DNA of 64,000 bases from DAOTWC01 sp048499435 (GCA_048499435.1 JASNZW010000002.1:620001-684000); one strand, 5' to 3'; numbered from the stretch's first letter, positions 9,099 to 18,026 are shown. Translations and numbers: made by a program. The notes: generated from the letters alone by a model not told the origin.

Positions 9099-9127
9099 AG
9101 TATCTCACAACGGCTGCGCCGATGCAA
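9099..9127 (-). promoter_or_regulatory. Predicted sigma70-type promoter of the modAB operon
   Basis: On the minus strand TTGCAT (9122-9127) and GATACT (9099-9104) are separated by 17 bp. Transcription would start near 9092, giving a 5' leader of about 50 nt, too short for a molybdenum-cofactor riboswitch. I saw no ModE-type operator. Confidence 0.5.
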
Positions 9128-9160
9128 AATGGTAGCTGGCCACGCGCTGTACAGCCCGCG

Positions 9161-11050
9161 CTAGAGCAGCACATCCACCGTCAGCTCGAAGGGGCCGCCG
9201 CTGAGGTAGCCGCTGACGCGCACCGTGTACGTGCCGTCCGCCGGGATGGTGAAGATGATCTCGGCGTCCAGGCTGCCGGGGATGTCGTCCCCTTCAGCGA
9301 CCACCATGCCATCTGGCCCCAGCAGCGCGGCCACCGGGTCCAGGCGGCTGCCGGTCGGCGCCGCCGCGCGCAGGCGCACTGTCTGCCCGGCGCGCCCCTG
9401 GAACGGGTAAAAGCGGTAAGCGTTTTGCGGCACGCTGTCGGCAGCCGCCAGCAGCAGATAGCGCGGCGGGTCAGGGGTGGGGGTGGCGGCGGCTTCGATA
9501 TAGCGCCAGATAAGGCGGTACGGCCCGACGCTGGCGGCGTTGGCCGCCGTCACGCGCAGTTGATAGACGCCGGCGGCGGGGGCCTGCGCCCGCTGGATGA
9601 GCGCGCTGGGCGCGCCGCCGCCGTTGTCGTCGCTGGCGATCACGCTGCCGTCCGGCGCGACCAGCTCCAGCAGCGGGTCAAGCGCGGCGGCGCTGGTGGG
9701 GCTGGCGGCGGCGGTGATGACATCGCCCTGGTTGAGCGCCAGCGTCCACACGTCGCGCAGGCCCCGCCGGGCGAGCTGCCCTTCGTATGGGGTGTCGGCG
9801 GCGGCGCTGCCGCGCGCCATTTCCTCGCGCGCTGGCCCGCGCCCATAGGACAGCGTGAACACGCCGGTGGTGTTGTCCAGGCCGGTGACCAGCGCCGTGT
9901 ACAGGCCGTCCGCCGCCGCCGGCCACATGGCGAGCAGCGCCTCGTCCCCGGCGCGCGGCGCGCTGACCTGCGCCAGCCGCTCGCCGTCCGGCCCGAACAG
10001 CTCCAGCGCCGGGCGCAGGCCGGACCCATCCGCCGGGCTGACGCCCACCGTCAGGAAATCGCCGGCGGCGGCGGCGATGCTGTAGCGGCCAAAGCCGCCC
10101 GGCTGGTCAATGGCGGCGCTGACAGGCGCGCGGTCCTGGAGGCGGCTGTCCGGCGCGGCGGGGGCGGCGGTGGGTGCGATCACCAGCGCCGCCGGCGTGA
10201 CGCTGGGCCGGGGGATGATGGTTGGCGTGACCGGCTGCGGGCGGTCCCCGGCGGTCAGCGTCAGGTGATAGCTGCCGGACTGCGCTTTGCCGGTCGCCAC
10301 CACGCTGTACTGGCCGTCAGCGCGCAGCGGGACGCTGCGCAGCAGGGCGTCTGCGCCGCCGCCGCCGTTGTCGTCCATCGCCAGCGGCGCGCCCGCCGGG
10401 TCATAGAGCAGCAGCACCGGGTCCACCAGGCCGGACGCGCGCGCCATCTGCACGCTGATAAACTGCCCGGCGCGCCCGGCGAAGGTGTAGACGTGCGGCT
10501 CGCCGGCGCGCCCGCCGAACTGCCCAACCACCGTTTCGCCAGCCGCCAGCGGGCCGATCACCGTCCCCAGCTCGACAAAGAACGGCGTCGGGGTGGGCAC
10601 GCCGACGACCAGCAGCGGCGGCGTGGCGGTGTAGCTGGCCGGGTCGGGCCGGTCAGTGTAGGCCAGGCCCAGTTGGTAGCGGCCTGTGTCCGCGCCCGCC
10701 AGCCGCACGGTGACGGTATACTCGCCGTCGGCGGGCAGGCGCAGCTCGAACGCCGTGCCCGCGCCCAGCGCCGCGCCGTCCGGGGCGCGCAGCGCCAGGT
10801 TGACCGGCCCCTGCGCCTGCAGGCGCACCATGTCACCGGCGCGCGCGCTGAACGTCCACGCGGCGGCGGATGCGTCCGCCAGCGCGCCCTCAACCGGTGT
10901 CCAGAAGGGCAGCGGGCGCGGCGCGGTGTCTGGCGTGGGCGCGCTGGCAGGAAGCTGGACGCGGGTCGGCAGCGGCGGGGCCGCCGCCGGGGCGCAGGCG
11001 GCCAGGGCGCAGGCCAGCAGCAGGGTGCAGGTAAGGCGGCGCGCGGGCAT
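9161..11050 (-). CDS. Lipoprotein with repeated PPC-like beta domains
   Basis: The 629-residue protein starts with a lipoprotein signal ending LAAC, so it is likely anchored on the outer face of the cytoplasmic membrane. A Pro/Thr spacer is followed by about five repeats of 85-95 residues resembling the bacterial pre-peptidase C-terminal (PPC) beta-sandwich. The recurring pattern is an aromatic-F-x-A-R-AG start, a DPxxxLxxPDG strand, an acidic DDNGGG loop in repeats 2 and 4, and a GxYxLxL end. The acidic loops could bind calcium. No peptidase domain is attached. It starts 6 nt after the stop of the PBP gene and is surely co-transcribed with it. Adhesion or wall binding is a guess. Confidence 0.75.
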   Translation of the reverse strand: MPARRLTCTLLLACALAACAPAAAPPLPTRVQLPASAPTPDTAPRPLPFWTPVEGALADASAAAWTFSARAGDMVRLQAQGPVNLALRAPDGAALGAGTAFELRLPADGEYTVTVRLAGADTGRYQLGLAYTDRPDPASYTATPPLLVVGVPTPTPFFVELGTVIGPLAAGETVVGQFGGRAGEPHVYTFAGRAGQFISVQMARASGLVDPVLLLYDPAGAPLAMDDNGGGGADALLRSVPLRADGQYSVVATGKAQSGSYHLTLTAGDRPQPVTPTIIPRPSVTPAALVIAPTAAPAAPDSRLQDRAPVSAAIDQPGGFGRYSIAAAAGDFLTVGVSPADGSGLRPALELFGPDGERLAQVSAPRAGDEALLAMWPAAADGLYTALVTGLDNTTGVFTLSYGRGPAREEMARGSAAADTPYEGQLARRGLRDVWTLALNQGDVITAAASPTSAAALDPLLELVAPDGSVIASDDNGGGAPSALIQRAQAPAAGVYQLRVTAANAASVGPYRLIWRYIEAAATPTPDPPRYLLLAAADSVPQNAYRFYPFQGRAGQTVRLRAAAPTGSRLDPVAALLGPDGMVVAEGDDIPGSLDAEIIFTIPADGTYTVRVSGYLSGGPFELTVDVLL

Positions 11051-11056
11051 CAGGCG

Positions 11057-13273
11057 CTAATCGGGCGCGTCCGCGCCAAAGAAATAGTATTCGAGGATGT
11101 CGCGCGCCAGCGGCGCGGCGATGGCCGAGCCTTCGCCGGCGTTCTCCACCATCACGGCGATGGCGACTTCCGGGCGCTCGCGCGGGGCATAAGCGGCGAA
11201 CCAGGCGTGCGGCGCGCTGCCCGCGCCGGGCGTCTGCGCGGTGCCGGTCTTGCCGCAGACGCCGATGTCCTGCAGCGGCGAGCGCCGGAACTGGTATTCG
11301 GCGGTGCCGCTGCTCGCCGTTGTGACGCTGCACAGCCCGCTGCGCACGCCGGCCAGCGCCGCCGGGTCAATCTCGATGGTGGCCAGCACGTCCGGCTGCA
11401 TGGTGTAGCTGGGCGCTTCGCCCAGGATGCCGGTCTGCTGCACCAGTTGGGGCCGGTAGCGCGTGCCGCCGTTGCCCACGATCGCCAGCACCTGCGCGAT
11501 CTGCAGCGGCGTCACGTCCACATAACCCTGCCCGACCGCCATATTGACCGCGTCTGAGAACGTCCAGGTGAAACCGCGCTGGCGCAGCCAGTCCGGATCA
11601 GGGATGTTGCCGGGCACTTCGGGCAGGTCGCGCAGGCCGGTGGGCACGCCCAGGCCCAGCCGGCGCGCGTAAGTGGGCAGCAGCCAGGGGTCGGCCTGGT
11701 CGAGCTGGTAGCCCACTTCGTAGAAGAACGGATTGCACGAGTTCATCAGCCCCTGCGGGACGGTCTGCGTGCCGTGGCCGCCGGCCAGCCAGTCCACGCG
11801 CGGGATATCGCGGTTCCAGCCGCCGACGCAGGTGTAGCGCGTGTCGAGCGTGTAGACGCCGCTGTCGAGCACGGCCACCGCGTCCACAACCTTGAACACC
11901 GACCCCGCCGGGTACGCGCCCAGTGTGGGGCGGTTGAGCTGCGGGCGGCGCGGGTCAGCCTCAACTTCGCGCACGATGGCGTCCGCCGCCGCCCGCCCGA
12001 TCACCGGGAACGAGTTGAAGGCGTTGTTGTCGAACGCCGGGTAGCTCACCATCGCCAGGACAGCGCCAGTGTTGAGGTCCAGCACCACCGCCGCCGCCCC
12101 GCGCGACGCCGGGCCGAGCAGCTCTTCGTAGGCGCGGGCGAAGCGCTCGGCGATGAACGTTTGCAGGTCGCTGTCGAGCGTGAGCCACACGCTCTGCGAC
12201 GGCTCAGAGGCGCTTTCGGCCAGCGCCGTCTGCTCGCCGCCGGGGCTGACGACCAGCAGCCGCCCGCCCGGTTTGCCGCGCAGCGTCGCGTCCCAGCTTT
12301 GCTCGATGCCGCTGCGGCCTAAAATCGAGTCGCGCGGGAAGCCGGCGGCCACCACCGCCGCGACCTCTTCTTCGCTGGGGAAGCCGACCGTGCCCAGGAT
12401 GTGCGGGGCCAGCGTGCCGTTGGGGTAGCGGCGGACGGCGCGGTCGCGGTACTGGGCGGCGCAGGCGCTTTCAAGCTGGTTTTGCAGGCGCAGGAAAACG
12501 GCCGGTTCGATCAGGCCCATCTCGGCAAGCTGGTCCTGGCCGCGCTGGTTGAGGACTTCGCGCACGTCGGCTTCAGGCTTGCCGAGCGCCTCGGCCAGCG
12601 CCGCCGCGCACGCATCGTACTGCGGGATGCTGCGCTTGACGACGCTCACCGCCACCATGCGCCCGTTCTGGTCGGCCAGCGTCAGGCCGTCGCGGTCGTA
12701 GATGTTGGCGCGGCTGGGGATGCGCGGCTCCAGCCGCAGGCGGCCGCCGCCGCCCATCGCCGCGAAGATGTCGCCCGGCGACCACGCGACGCGCCAGTCC
12801 TGGCTGCGCGGGTCGAACACCAGGCGCAGCGTGCGGTTGGCGTCGGTGAAGCTGCCGAGCAGGTTGGTCGTGAAGGTGACGCTGTAGCTGAAAATCTCCA
12901 TGTTGTTGGCGTCGCGCAGTTGGCTGGCGATGTCGTAGTCCAGGCTGAGCAGCGACATGACGCTGTGCGCGTCGGTGTACAGGCTGGTGAACGCCTCCAG
13001 CGGGGTGGCTTCCTGGCTGGCGAACGTGGTCAGCGCGTGCATGGTGGCGAAGTCGTTCGCCTTCCACGCCTCCAGAAACATGCGCGCGGCGCGCTCGGCG
13101 GCGTCCTGGCTGAAGGTGGGCGGCGTGGGCGACGGCAGCACGGCGACGGTGGGCAGAATCTGCGCCACCTCCGGCGCGGCGGTCTGGCAGGCGGCAAGGG
13201 CCAGCAGCAGCAGCGCAGGCAGCAGCCGTCGAAGCGCGTGGGTGAGTGTCTGGGCAGCGTTCACACGGGCCAT
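11057..13273 (-). CDS. MecA/PBP2-type penicillin-binding transpeptidase with NTF2-like domain and lipobox
   Basis: This class B PBP cross-links peptidoglycan. The order is: lipoprotein-like signal (LLALAACQTA), an NTF2-like MecA_N domain (about 55-165), a PBP dimerisation region starting RANIYDRDG, and the transpeptidase domain. The active-site motifs are SVFK (S458, K461), SCN (512-514) and KTGT (675-678). At 738 residues it is close to MecA-type PBPs. The NTF2-like domain is shared with staphylococcal PBP2a and Bacillus PbpC; a lipid anchor replacing the usual helix is also known in PbpC. That relation is from memory and does not imply drug resistance. Its ATG overlaps a TATAAT element (13272-13277), so the GTG at 13264 may be the start of a leaderless message. 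Confidence 0.9.
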   Translation of the reverse strand: MARVNAAQTLTHALRRLLPALLLLALAACQTAAPEVAQILPTVAVLPSPTPPTFSQDAAERAARMFLEAWKANDFATMHALTTFASQEATPLEAFTSLYTDAHSVMSLLSLDYDIASQLRDANNMEIFSYSVTFTTNLLGSFTDANRTLRLVFDPRSQDWRVAWSPGDIFAAMGGGGRLRLEPRIPSRANIYDRDGLTLADQNGRMVAVSVVKRSIPQYDACAAALAEALGKPEADVREVLNQRGQDQLAEMGLIEPAVFLRLQNQLESACAAQYRDRAVRRYPNGTLAPHILGTVGFPSEEEVAAVVAAGFPRDSILGRSGIEQSWDATLRGKPGGRLLVVSPGGEQTALAESASEPSQSVWLTLDSDLQTFIAERFARAYEELLGPASRGAAAVVLDLNTGAVLAMVSYPAFDNNAFNSFPVIGRAAADAIVREVEADPRRPQLNRPTLGAYPAGSVFKVVDAVAVLDSGVYTLDTRYTCVGGWNRDIPRVDWLAGGHGTQTVPQGLMNSCNPFFYEVGYQLDQADPWLLPTYARRLGLGVPTGLRDLPEVPGNIPDPDWLRQRGFTWTFSDAVNMAVGQGYVDVTPLQIAQVLAIVGNGGTRYRPQLVQQTGILGEAPSYTMQPDVLATIEIDPAALAGVRSGLCSVTTASSGTAEYQFRRSPLQDIGVCGKTGTAQTPGAGSAPHAWFAAYAPRERPEVAIAVMVENAGEGSAIAAPLARDILEYYFFGADAPD

Positions 13274-13303
13274 TATACCCGCGTTTGTCCGGATTGCATG
13301 AGG

Positions 13304-13338
13304 GCCGCCCCGCGCTCACACGCTGAGCGCGGGGCGGC
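13304..13338 (-). terminator. 15-bp perfect hairpin downstream of the WD40 gene
   Basis: GCCGCCCCGCGCTCA (13304-13318) and its exact complement (13324-13338) enclose a 5-nt loop. It lies between the WD40 gene stop and the PBP start, both on the minus strand. No U-tract follows on either strand, so it may act as a factor-dependent terminator or an mRNA 3' stabiliser and not as a classic intrinsic terminator. Confidence 0.4.
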
Positions 13339-13355
13339 GCATGGCGCATGGCGCG

Positions 13356-14861
13356 TCAGGGCAGGCCGTAGACGCGCACGGTGTGATCTTTGCCCGCCAC
13401 AGCGATAAGCGTCTGGTCCAGGCTGAAGGCGACGGTGTTGAGCCAGTCGTTGGCGACGAACGAGGCCGCCAGCATCCCCGCTGCGATATCGTAAAGGCAC
13501 AGGCCGTCGCTGGCTGCCACCGCCAGCAGGGCGCTGTCCGGGCTGAAGGCGAAGCTCATGACCATCCCCTTGCAGCCTGTCAGGCGCTTCACCTCCGCGC
13601 CGGTGGCCGGCTCCGAAAGGGTGATGTTGAAGCCGTCGGTCGAGGCCAGCAGGCTGCCGTCCGGCGAGTAGGCGAGCATCGTGTCGTTGCGCAGGCTGCT
13701 GCTGACCAGCCCCGCCAGCGGGGTGGTGAAGTTCAGCTCCTGCTGGCTGGCGGTGTCCCATTGCCAGACCTGCTTGTCCCAGTCAGCAATTGCCAGCAGG
13801 GCGCTGTCCGGGCTGAACACGGCGGCGGCCATGTAGTTAGTGTGGCCTACAGTGGCCATCAACTGCGTGCCGTCGGCTGTATTCCACAACTGCACGACAT
13901 TGGTTGAACTGGCAACGGCAAGCTGCGCGCTGTCGGGGCTGAAGGCCAGATCAACCAGGTTGCCAGCGCCCGTTTCGATCACGGCGGCCAGCACCTGATT
14001 CGGCGCGTCCCACACGGCGTACCTGCCTTTAGCGTGCCCGCTGACCAGCACCGTGTTGTCCATGAACGCCAGCGAATAGGCTTCGTCCAGCGGCTGTTCC
14101 TCTGTGCCGGCCAGCACACCGGCTTCGCCCCCGCTGGCGACATCCCACAGGCGCACTGTCTTGTCATAGCTGGCGCTGGCAAGCGTGGCGCCGTCCGGGC
14201 TGAAGGCGACATCGTAGACGTAGCGCGTGTGGCCTGCGAGCGCCGCTTTCTCGCTGGCGTCGGCGACCTGCCACAAATACACTTTGTAGTCGGTTGTGCT
14301 GCCGGCCAGCAGCGCGCCGTCCGGGCTGAAGGCCAGCGCCGCGTCGGCCTGCATGTTGGCGGCGATCACGGCTTTTTCCGTGTTCGTCGCTACATCCCAC
14401 AGGATGATGCCGCCGCTGCCGACGTTAATGGCCAGCAGCGCGCCGTCCGGGCTGAAAGCGATGGACTGGCTGCCGCGCTGGAACGTTACCGACCCGGCGA
14501 CGCGCCCGGCGGCGGTGTCGTAGAAGTGAATGGCGTAGTCGCTGGCGATGGCCAGCAGCGCGCCGTCCGGGCTGTAGGCGATGGCGTCAGCGACTTTGGG
14601 CGTGGGTATGAGCGGCGGTTCGCTGGACGTGTCCAGCGCGGCGGGGCTGTACAGCCACACGCCTACCTTGCTGGCAACGGCGAGAGTCTGACCGTCAGGG
14701 CTGAAGGCGACGTGCTCGGTGGTGCTGCGTCCCAACCGGATCAGTTCAGCAATCTGCGCGGCGTTAGCGGGTGTGATAGGTTGGCGGCTGTCCTGTGCCA
14801 GCGTGGGCGTCAGTGTAACGACGAGAAGCGCAGCGAACAAGAAAACTACAGTGCGTTTCAC
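13356..14861 (-). CDS. Secreted WD40-repeat beta-propeller protein
   Basis: The 501-residue protein has a Sec signal peptide ending TLAQ, then a run of WD40 repeats over nearly the whole chain. The recurring element is AFSPDGALLA with WD or WQ ends such as VRLWDVA, VYLWQVA and VQLWNTA. Ten or so blades can be recognised, enough for one propeller plus part of a second. The GTG start is preceded by TAAGGAG at about 10 nt. WD40 domains are scaffolds; secreted versions are frequent in Chloroflexota and Cyanobacteria, with partners mostly unknown. The gene reads towards the PBP gene but is separated from it by a strong hairpin. Confidence 0.85.
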   Translation of the reverse strand: MKRTVVFLFAALLVVTLTPTLAQDSRQPITPANAAQIAELIRLGRSTTEHVAFSPDGQTLAVASKVGVWLYSPAALDTSSEPPLIPTPKVADAIAYSPDGALLAIASDYAIHFYDTAAGRVAGSVTFQRGSQSIAFSPDGALLAINVGSGGIILWDVATNTEKAVIAANMQADAALAFSPDGALLAGSTTDYKVYLWQVADASEKAALAGHTRYVYDVAFSPDGATLASASYDKTVRLWDVASGGEAGVLAGTEEQPLDEAYSLAFMDNTVLVSGHAKGRYAVWDAPNQVLAAVIETGAGNLVDLAFSPDSAQLAVASSTNVVQLWNTADGTQLMATVGHTNYMAAAVFSPDSALLAIADWDKQVWQWDTASQQELNFTTPLAGLVSSSLRNDTMLAYSPDGSLLASTDGFNITLSEPATGAEVKRLTGCKGMVMSFAFSPDSALLAVAASDGLCLYDIAAGMLAASFVANDWLNTVAFSLDQTLIAVAGKDHTVRVYGLP

Positions 14862-14917
14862 TGTGACACGCTCCTTAAAACACGAGTCGGGTCACTATCG
14901 GCAGGGCATTATCCCCG

Positions 14918-14933
14918 GCGTTACACATAACGC
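14918..14933. promoter_or_regulatory. Short inverted repeat in a divergent spacer (possible operator)
   Basis: GCGTTA-CACA-TAACGC is a perfect 6-bp inverted repeat in the 174-nt spacer between the divergent WD40 and hypothetical genes. It could bind a dimeric regulator. A sequence this short can arise by chance. Confidence 0.2.
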
Positions 14934-15035
14934 GAGCGACCCTTACTTATGATTGTAATAAAATTCACAAGCGGCACAATTCATGTTACGGCGGCGCGAT
15001 TGCCGCTATACTGGTGCGGGGGAACAGAGCGCGCC

Positions 15036-15512
15036 ATGATCTACGAGATTCACCTCTACGTGCCCAAGACCGGCCAGCTCACGCCGCCGATGATCGAGTG
15101 GCTGTTTGAATATGGCCAAAGCCTGAGCCAGCCGGAGCGCTTCTGGCCGGTGCGGCGCATCAAGCCGCGCGCGCTGGCGCGCCGCCTGCTGCTGCTGGAC
15201 CCGACGCTGCTCGCGGAGCCGGGGCCGGGCGAGGATGTCGAGCTGCGCTTCCCCAACGCGCAGCTTGGCGTCACGCTGTACCTGCACGACCGGGGCGTGA
15301 TTCTGTTCTTTCCCTACATGGCCTACAGCGTCTACTCGCGCGCCGTGATCGGCATCTGCTACACGTACATTCGCTATCTGTACGACATCGCCGGTTTCTG
15401 GAGCTTCGACCCGCAGCTTAATGTGCTGTCATTTGCCGACGATTTCCAGTCCATCGAGGACACGGCGCTGCTGATGGATCACATCATGCCGCGCCTGCTG
15501 CCGTTTGGTTAG
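15036..15512 (+). CDS. Conserved-looking hypothetical protein
   Basis: From ATG 15036 the protein has 158 residues, soluble, starting MIYEIHLYVPKTG. It contains an amphipathic beta/alpha pattern and an aromatic-rich centre (FFPYMAYSVYSRAVIGICYTYIRYLYD). The upstream in-frame extension from 14949 lacks a ribosome site; the chosen ATG has GGGGGAA about 13 nt upstream and a TATACT element ahead of it. Base composition and codon use match neighbouring genes. I recognise no family. It stands alone between a divergent and a convergent gene. Confidence 0.6.
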   Translation: MIYEIHLYVPKTGQLTPPMIEWLFEYGQSLSQPERFWPVRRIKPRALARRLLLLDPTLLAEPGPGEDVELRFPNAQLGVTLYLHDRGVILFFPYMAYSVYSRAVIGICYTYIRYLYDIAGFWSFDPQLNVLSFADDFQSIEDTALLMDHIMPRLLPFG

Positions 15513-15572
15513 CCGCGTCCACAGCGCCGGGAGCCGCGCACACGGTAGACATTGACCCCCGCAGTTACCCGG

Positions 15573-16475
15573 TCACCCGTTCAGCAGCACCTCGCCGCCG
15601 GCCAGCACCACCTCGCCGCGCGCTGGCACGCTGGCGCGGAACACGATCCGCGCATCGTCCTCGCGCCACATCTCGGTCAGCAGCGTGTCGCCGGGGAACA
15701 CCGGTTTGCTGAAGCGCACACTGATGCTCCTGAAGCGCGCCGGGTCGTTGCCGCAGAAGTGCCGCAGGGCCGCCCGCCCGGCGAAACCCAGCGAACACAG
15801 GCCGTGCAGGATGGGCCGGTCGAAGCCGCCCAGGGCCGCCATCGCCGGGTCGGCGTGGAGCGGGTTGGGGTCGCCAGAGAGACGGTAGAGCAGCGCCTGG
15901 TCGGGCCGGGTAGCCTGCTGCTGGACGGCGTCCGGCGGGCGCGCGGGCGGGTCTGCCGGCTTCTGCGACGGGCCGCGCTCCCCGCCGAAACCGCCCAAAC
16001 CCCGGATAAAGGCGCTCAGGCGGCTGAAAGCCAGCTCGCGCCCGTGTTCGTCCACGCTCGACGTTTCGAGCACCAGCAGCGCGCCGCTGCCCTTATCGTA
16101 CACCTGGGTGATCACGCCGCTGGTGGTAACGGTGGCGTGTTCCGGCAGCGGGGCGCGCAGCTCGGTGAACTGCTCGCCGTGCACCAGCATCATGGGGTTG
16201 AAGTCCATGCCGGGCGCGCCGCTGACCTGATACAGCACCGCCAACGGGAACGTCGCCGGGTAGGTGGGCAGCACGCGGAAGCCGTCCGGGTGCAGCTCGT
16301 AGACGAAGCGCAGGTCGTCGCGGTCGAGCGGGTCGGCCCCCGCGCCCACGCCCAGCGCGTAGATGATGGCGTCGCGGCTGGTGTAGGTCTGCGTCTGCGG
16401 CGCGAACTGATAGCCGACCGCCTGGCTGACAGCCGCCGCGCCCGGCCCGCCCCCGTTCTGAAACAGATCGCTCAT
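15573..16475 (-). CDS. MaoC-family double hot-dog (R)-enoyl-CoA hydratase
   Basis: The 300-residue protein has two tandem hot-dog domains, as in eukaryote-type hydratase 2 and bacterial relatives. The C-terminal half carries the hydratase-2 motif LYRLSGDPNPLHADP, with catalytic D202 and H207, then FDRPILHGLCSLG. The N-terminal half (YTSRDAIIYALGVGAG) binds the acyl chain but lacks the catalytic pair. The likely reaction is hydration of trans-2-enoyl-CoA to (R)-3-hydroxyacyl-CoA. GGAGG lies 8 nt before the ATG. The acylphosphatase gene follows upstream in map order on the same strand. No other beta-oxidation genes are adjacent. Confidence 0.88.
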   Translation of the reverse strand: MSDLFQNGGGPGAAAVSQAVGYQFAPQTQTYTSRDAIIYALGVGAGADPLDRDDLRFVYELHPDGFRVLPTYPATFPLAVLYQVSGAPGMDFNPMMLVHGEQFTELRAPLPEHATVTTSGVITQVYDKGSGALLVLETSSVDEHGRELAFSRLSAFIRGLGGFGGERGPSQKPADPPARPPDAVQQQATRPDQALLYRLSGDPNPLHADPAMAALGGFDRPILHGLCSLGFAGRAALRHFCGNDPARFRSISVRFSKPVFPGDTLLTEMWREDDARIVFRASVPARGEVVLAGGEVLLNG

Positions 16476-16548
16476 CGCTTAAGCCTCCAGTCGTTAGCTG
16501 TCCGTGTGTTTGCAGCCGCGTGAACAAGGGACGCGGTTCGCAGCGCCC

Positions 16549-16830
16549 TCAGCGGATCTCGAAACGGTCGAACTGGCCGCCCGCCGCCCGCCACTGCACC
16601 TCGACCTGGCTCACGCTGGCGCTGGGCGGGCCGCTGTGCAGAAACGCCAGCAGGCGCTCCAGCGCGGCGGGCGGCCCCTCCGCCACGACCTCGACGGTGC
16701 GGTCGGGCCGGTTGCGCACCCAGCCGGTCAGCGCGAGCTGGTTGGCGGTTTGCAGTGTGTAATAGCGGAAGCTGACGCCCTGCACCCGGCCGCGCACGAC
16801 GGCGTGCAGTTGGCGCTTGTCCTCAGCCAC
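16549..16830 (-). CDS. acyP: Acylphosphatase
   Basis: Acylphosphatase hydrolyses acyl phosphates such as carbamoyl or acetyl phosphate. The 93-residue protein has the expected length and both catalytic residues: R22 in GRVQGVSFR and N40 in GWVRN, followed by the conserved VEVVAEG strand. The start is GTG with GAGAGGA just upstream. It is encoded upstream of the MaoC gene on the same strand, separated by 73 nt. Confidence 0.95.
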   Translation of the reverse strand: MAEDKRQLHAVVRGRVQGVSFRYYTLQTANQLALTGWVRNRPDRTVEVVAEGPPAALERLLAFLHSGPPSASVSQVEVQWRAAGGQFDRFEIR

Positions 16831-16953
16831 GGGCGCATCCTCTCAGCGTGCAGGCGGCGATCACGCTAATTGTAACACCAGGCGCGCATACCGGTATTCA
16901 CGCGGACGGGATATACTTAATCGTGATATTCCGCACAGACTGATGGAGGCGAA

Positions 16954-17949
16954 ATGGCCGACAGGAAAAGGACCGGCTCACCGCTGGGCAAGCTGCTGGG
17001 GACGATCGTGCTGGCCAAAGCGGGTTGGATCGCCTACAGCGCGCTGGCTATCAACCACCGCCTGCCGATTGACGCGGCAATTGACGCGCCGCGCGAGATT
17101 TTCAACGGGCGCAGCGCCGCCTTTCTGACGTATTACGTGGACCGGGCGGCGGCGGGGCGTCCGCTGGTGCTGCTGCACGCCGCTGACATCGCCAGCAGCT
17201 CGTATGAGATGCGCCCGATCTTCGCGTATTACCGCACGCTGCGCCCGGTGTACGCCCTCGACCTGCCCGGCTTCGGCTTCTCTGAGCGCGCCGACAAAGC
17301 CTACACGCGCGACACCTACAAGGACGCCATCCTCGACCTGCTGGCGGGGCGGGTGGGCCAGCCGGCGGACGTGATCGCGCTGGCGCTCAGCGGCGAGTTC
17401 GCGGCGCGGGCGGCGCTGGAACGGCCTGACCTGTTCCACTCGCTGACGCTGATCGCGCCCAGCGGCTTCACAGCCCAGGATAAGCGGCCGGCGCAGGCCG
17501 CCAGCGATTACGGCCTGAGCGGCCTGGTGCACAGCTATCTGGCGTTCCCGCTGTGGGCGCAGGCCGTCTATGACCTGCTGGCGACGCGCGCCGGCGTCCG
17601 CTGGTCCCTCAGCAGGCGCTTTAACGGGCCGGTTGACGAGGGCCTGGCGGCCTACGGCTACCTCACCGCCCACCAGCCGGGCGCGCGCCACGCGCCGCTG
17701 CGCGCCATCAGCGGCGGGCTGTTCACGCCCAATATCCGCGAGGCGGCTTACGAACGGCTGACGATCCCGACGCTGGCGCTGTATGACGACGGCTGCGGCG
17801 CGCCCTGCGAGCTGCTGGACGCCACGCTGCGGCGCTGCCCCAACTGGCAGGCGCAGCGCATCACACCGACCTGCGGCCTGCCGCACTTCGAGCAGATGCC
17901 GCAGGTGGCGCGCGCGCTGGATGCGTTCTGGGGCCGCCTGCAGGCTTAG
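16954..17949 (+). CDS. Alpha/beta hydrolase with atypical nucleophile elbow
   Basis: The 331-residue protein starts with a hydrophobic segment (LLGTIVLAKAGWIAYSALAI) that could anchor it, then an alpha/beta-hydrolase domain: LVLLHAADIAS, the DLPGFGFSE strand-turn, the nucleophile S146 in ALSGE, a candidate Asp in LYDDG and a His in GLPHFEQ. The usual GxSxG is reduced to A144-L-S146-G-E148, so both flanking glycines are lost, although the Ser remains. Family relatives include esterases and haloperoxidase-like enzymes; the substrate is unknown. TATACT at 16912-16917 may be its -10 element. Confidence 0.75.
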   Translation: MADRKRTGSPLGKLLGTIVLAKAGWIAYSALAINHRLPIDAAIDAPREIFNGRSAAFLTYYVDRAAAGRPLVLLHAADIASSSYEMRPIFAYYRTLRPVYALDLPGFGFSERADKAYTRDTYKDAILDLLAGRVGQPADVIALALSGEFAARAALERPDLFHSLTLIAPSGFTAQDKRPAQAASDYGLSGLVHSYLAFPLWAQAVYDLLATRAGVRWSLSRRFNGPVDEGLAAYGYLTAHQPGARHAPLRAISGGLFTPNIREAAYERLTIPTLALYDDGCGAPCELLDATLRRCPNWQAQRITPTCGLPHFEQMPQVARALDAFWGRLQA

Positions 17950-18026
17950 CCGGCGCGCAGCGCCTGGCCAGGCGCGCCCGACGCGGCTACAATGCGCGCT
18001 GCTGCGATAGTTCTCAGGCTTGCCCG

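Noticed and set aside
9041..9127. Upstream in-frame extension of ModA
   Set aside because: It would bury the signal peptide and overlaps the predicted promoter.
8960..9160. Molybdenum-cofactor riboswitch ahead of modA
   Set aside because: The predicted leader is only about 50 nt and shows no extended multi-stem structure.
9059..11557. Long plus-strand open frame across the PPC lipoprotein and PBP genes
   Set aside because: Low-complexity product rich in Arg/Gln/Ala that spans two real genes on the opposite strand, a typical shadow in high-GC DNA.
14100..14720. Recurrent GCCAGCAGCGCGCCGTCCGG-like DNA segments, considered as a CRISPR or dispersed repeat
   Set aside because: They are the codons of the repeated AFSPDGALLA strand of the WD40 blades, with spacing set by the protein repeat.
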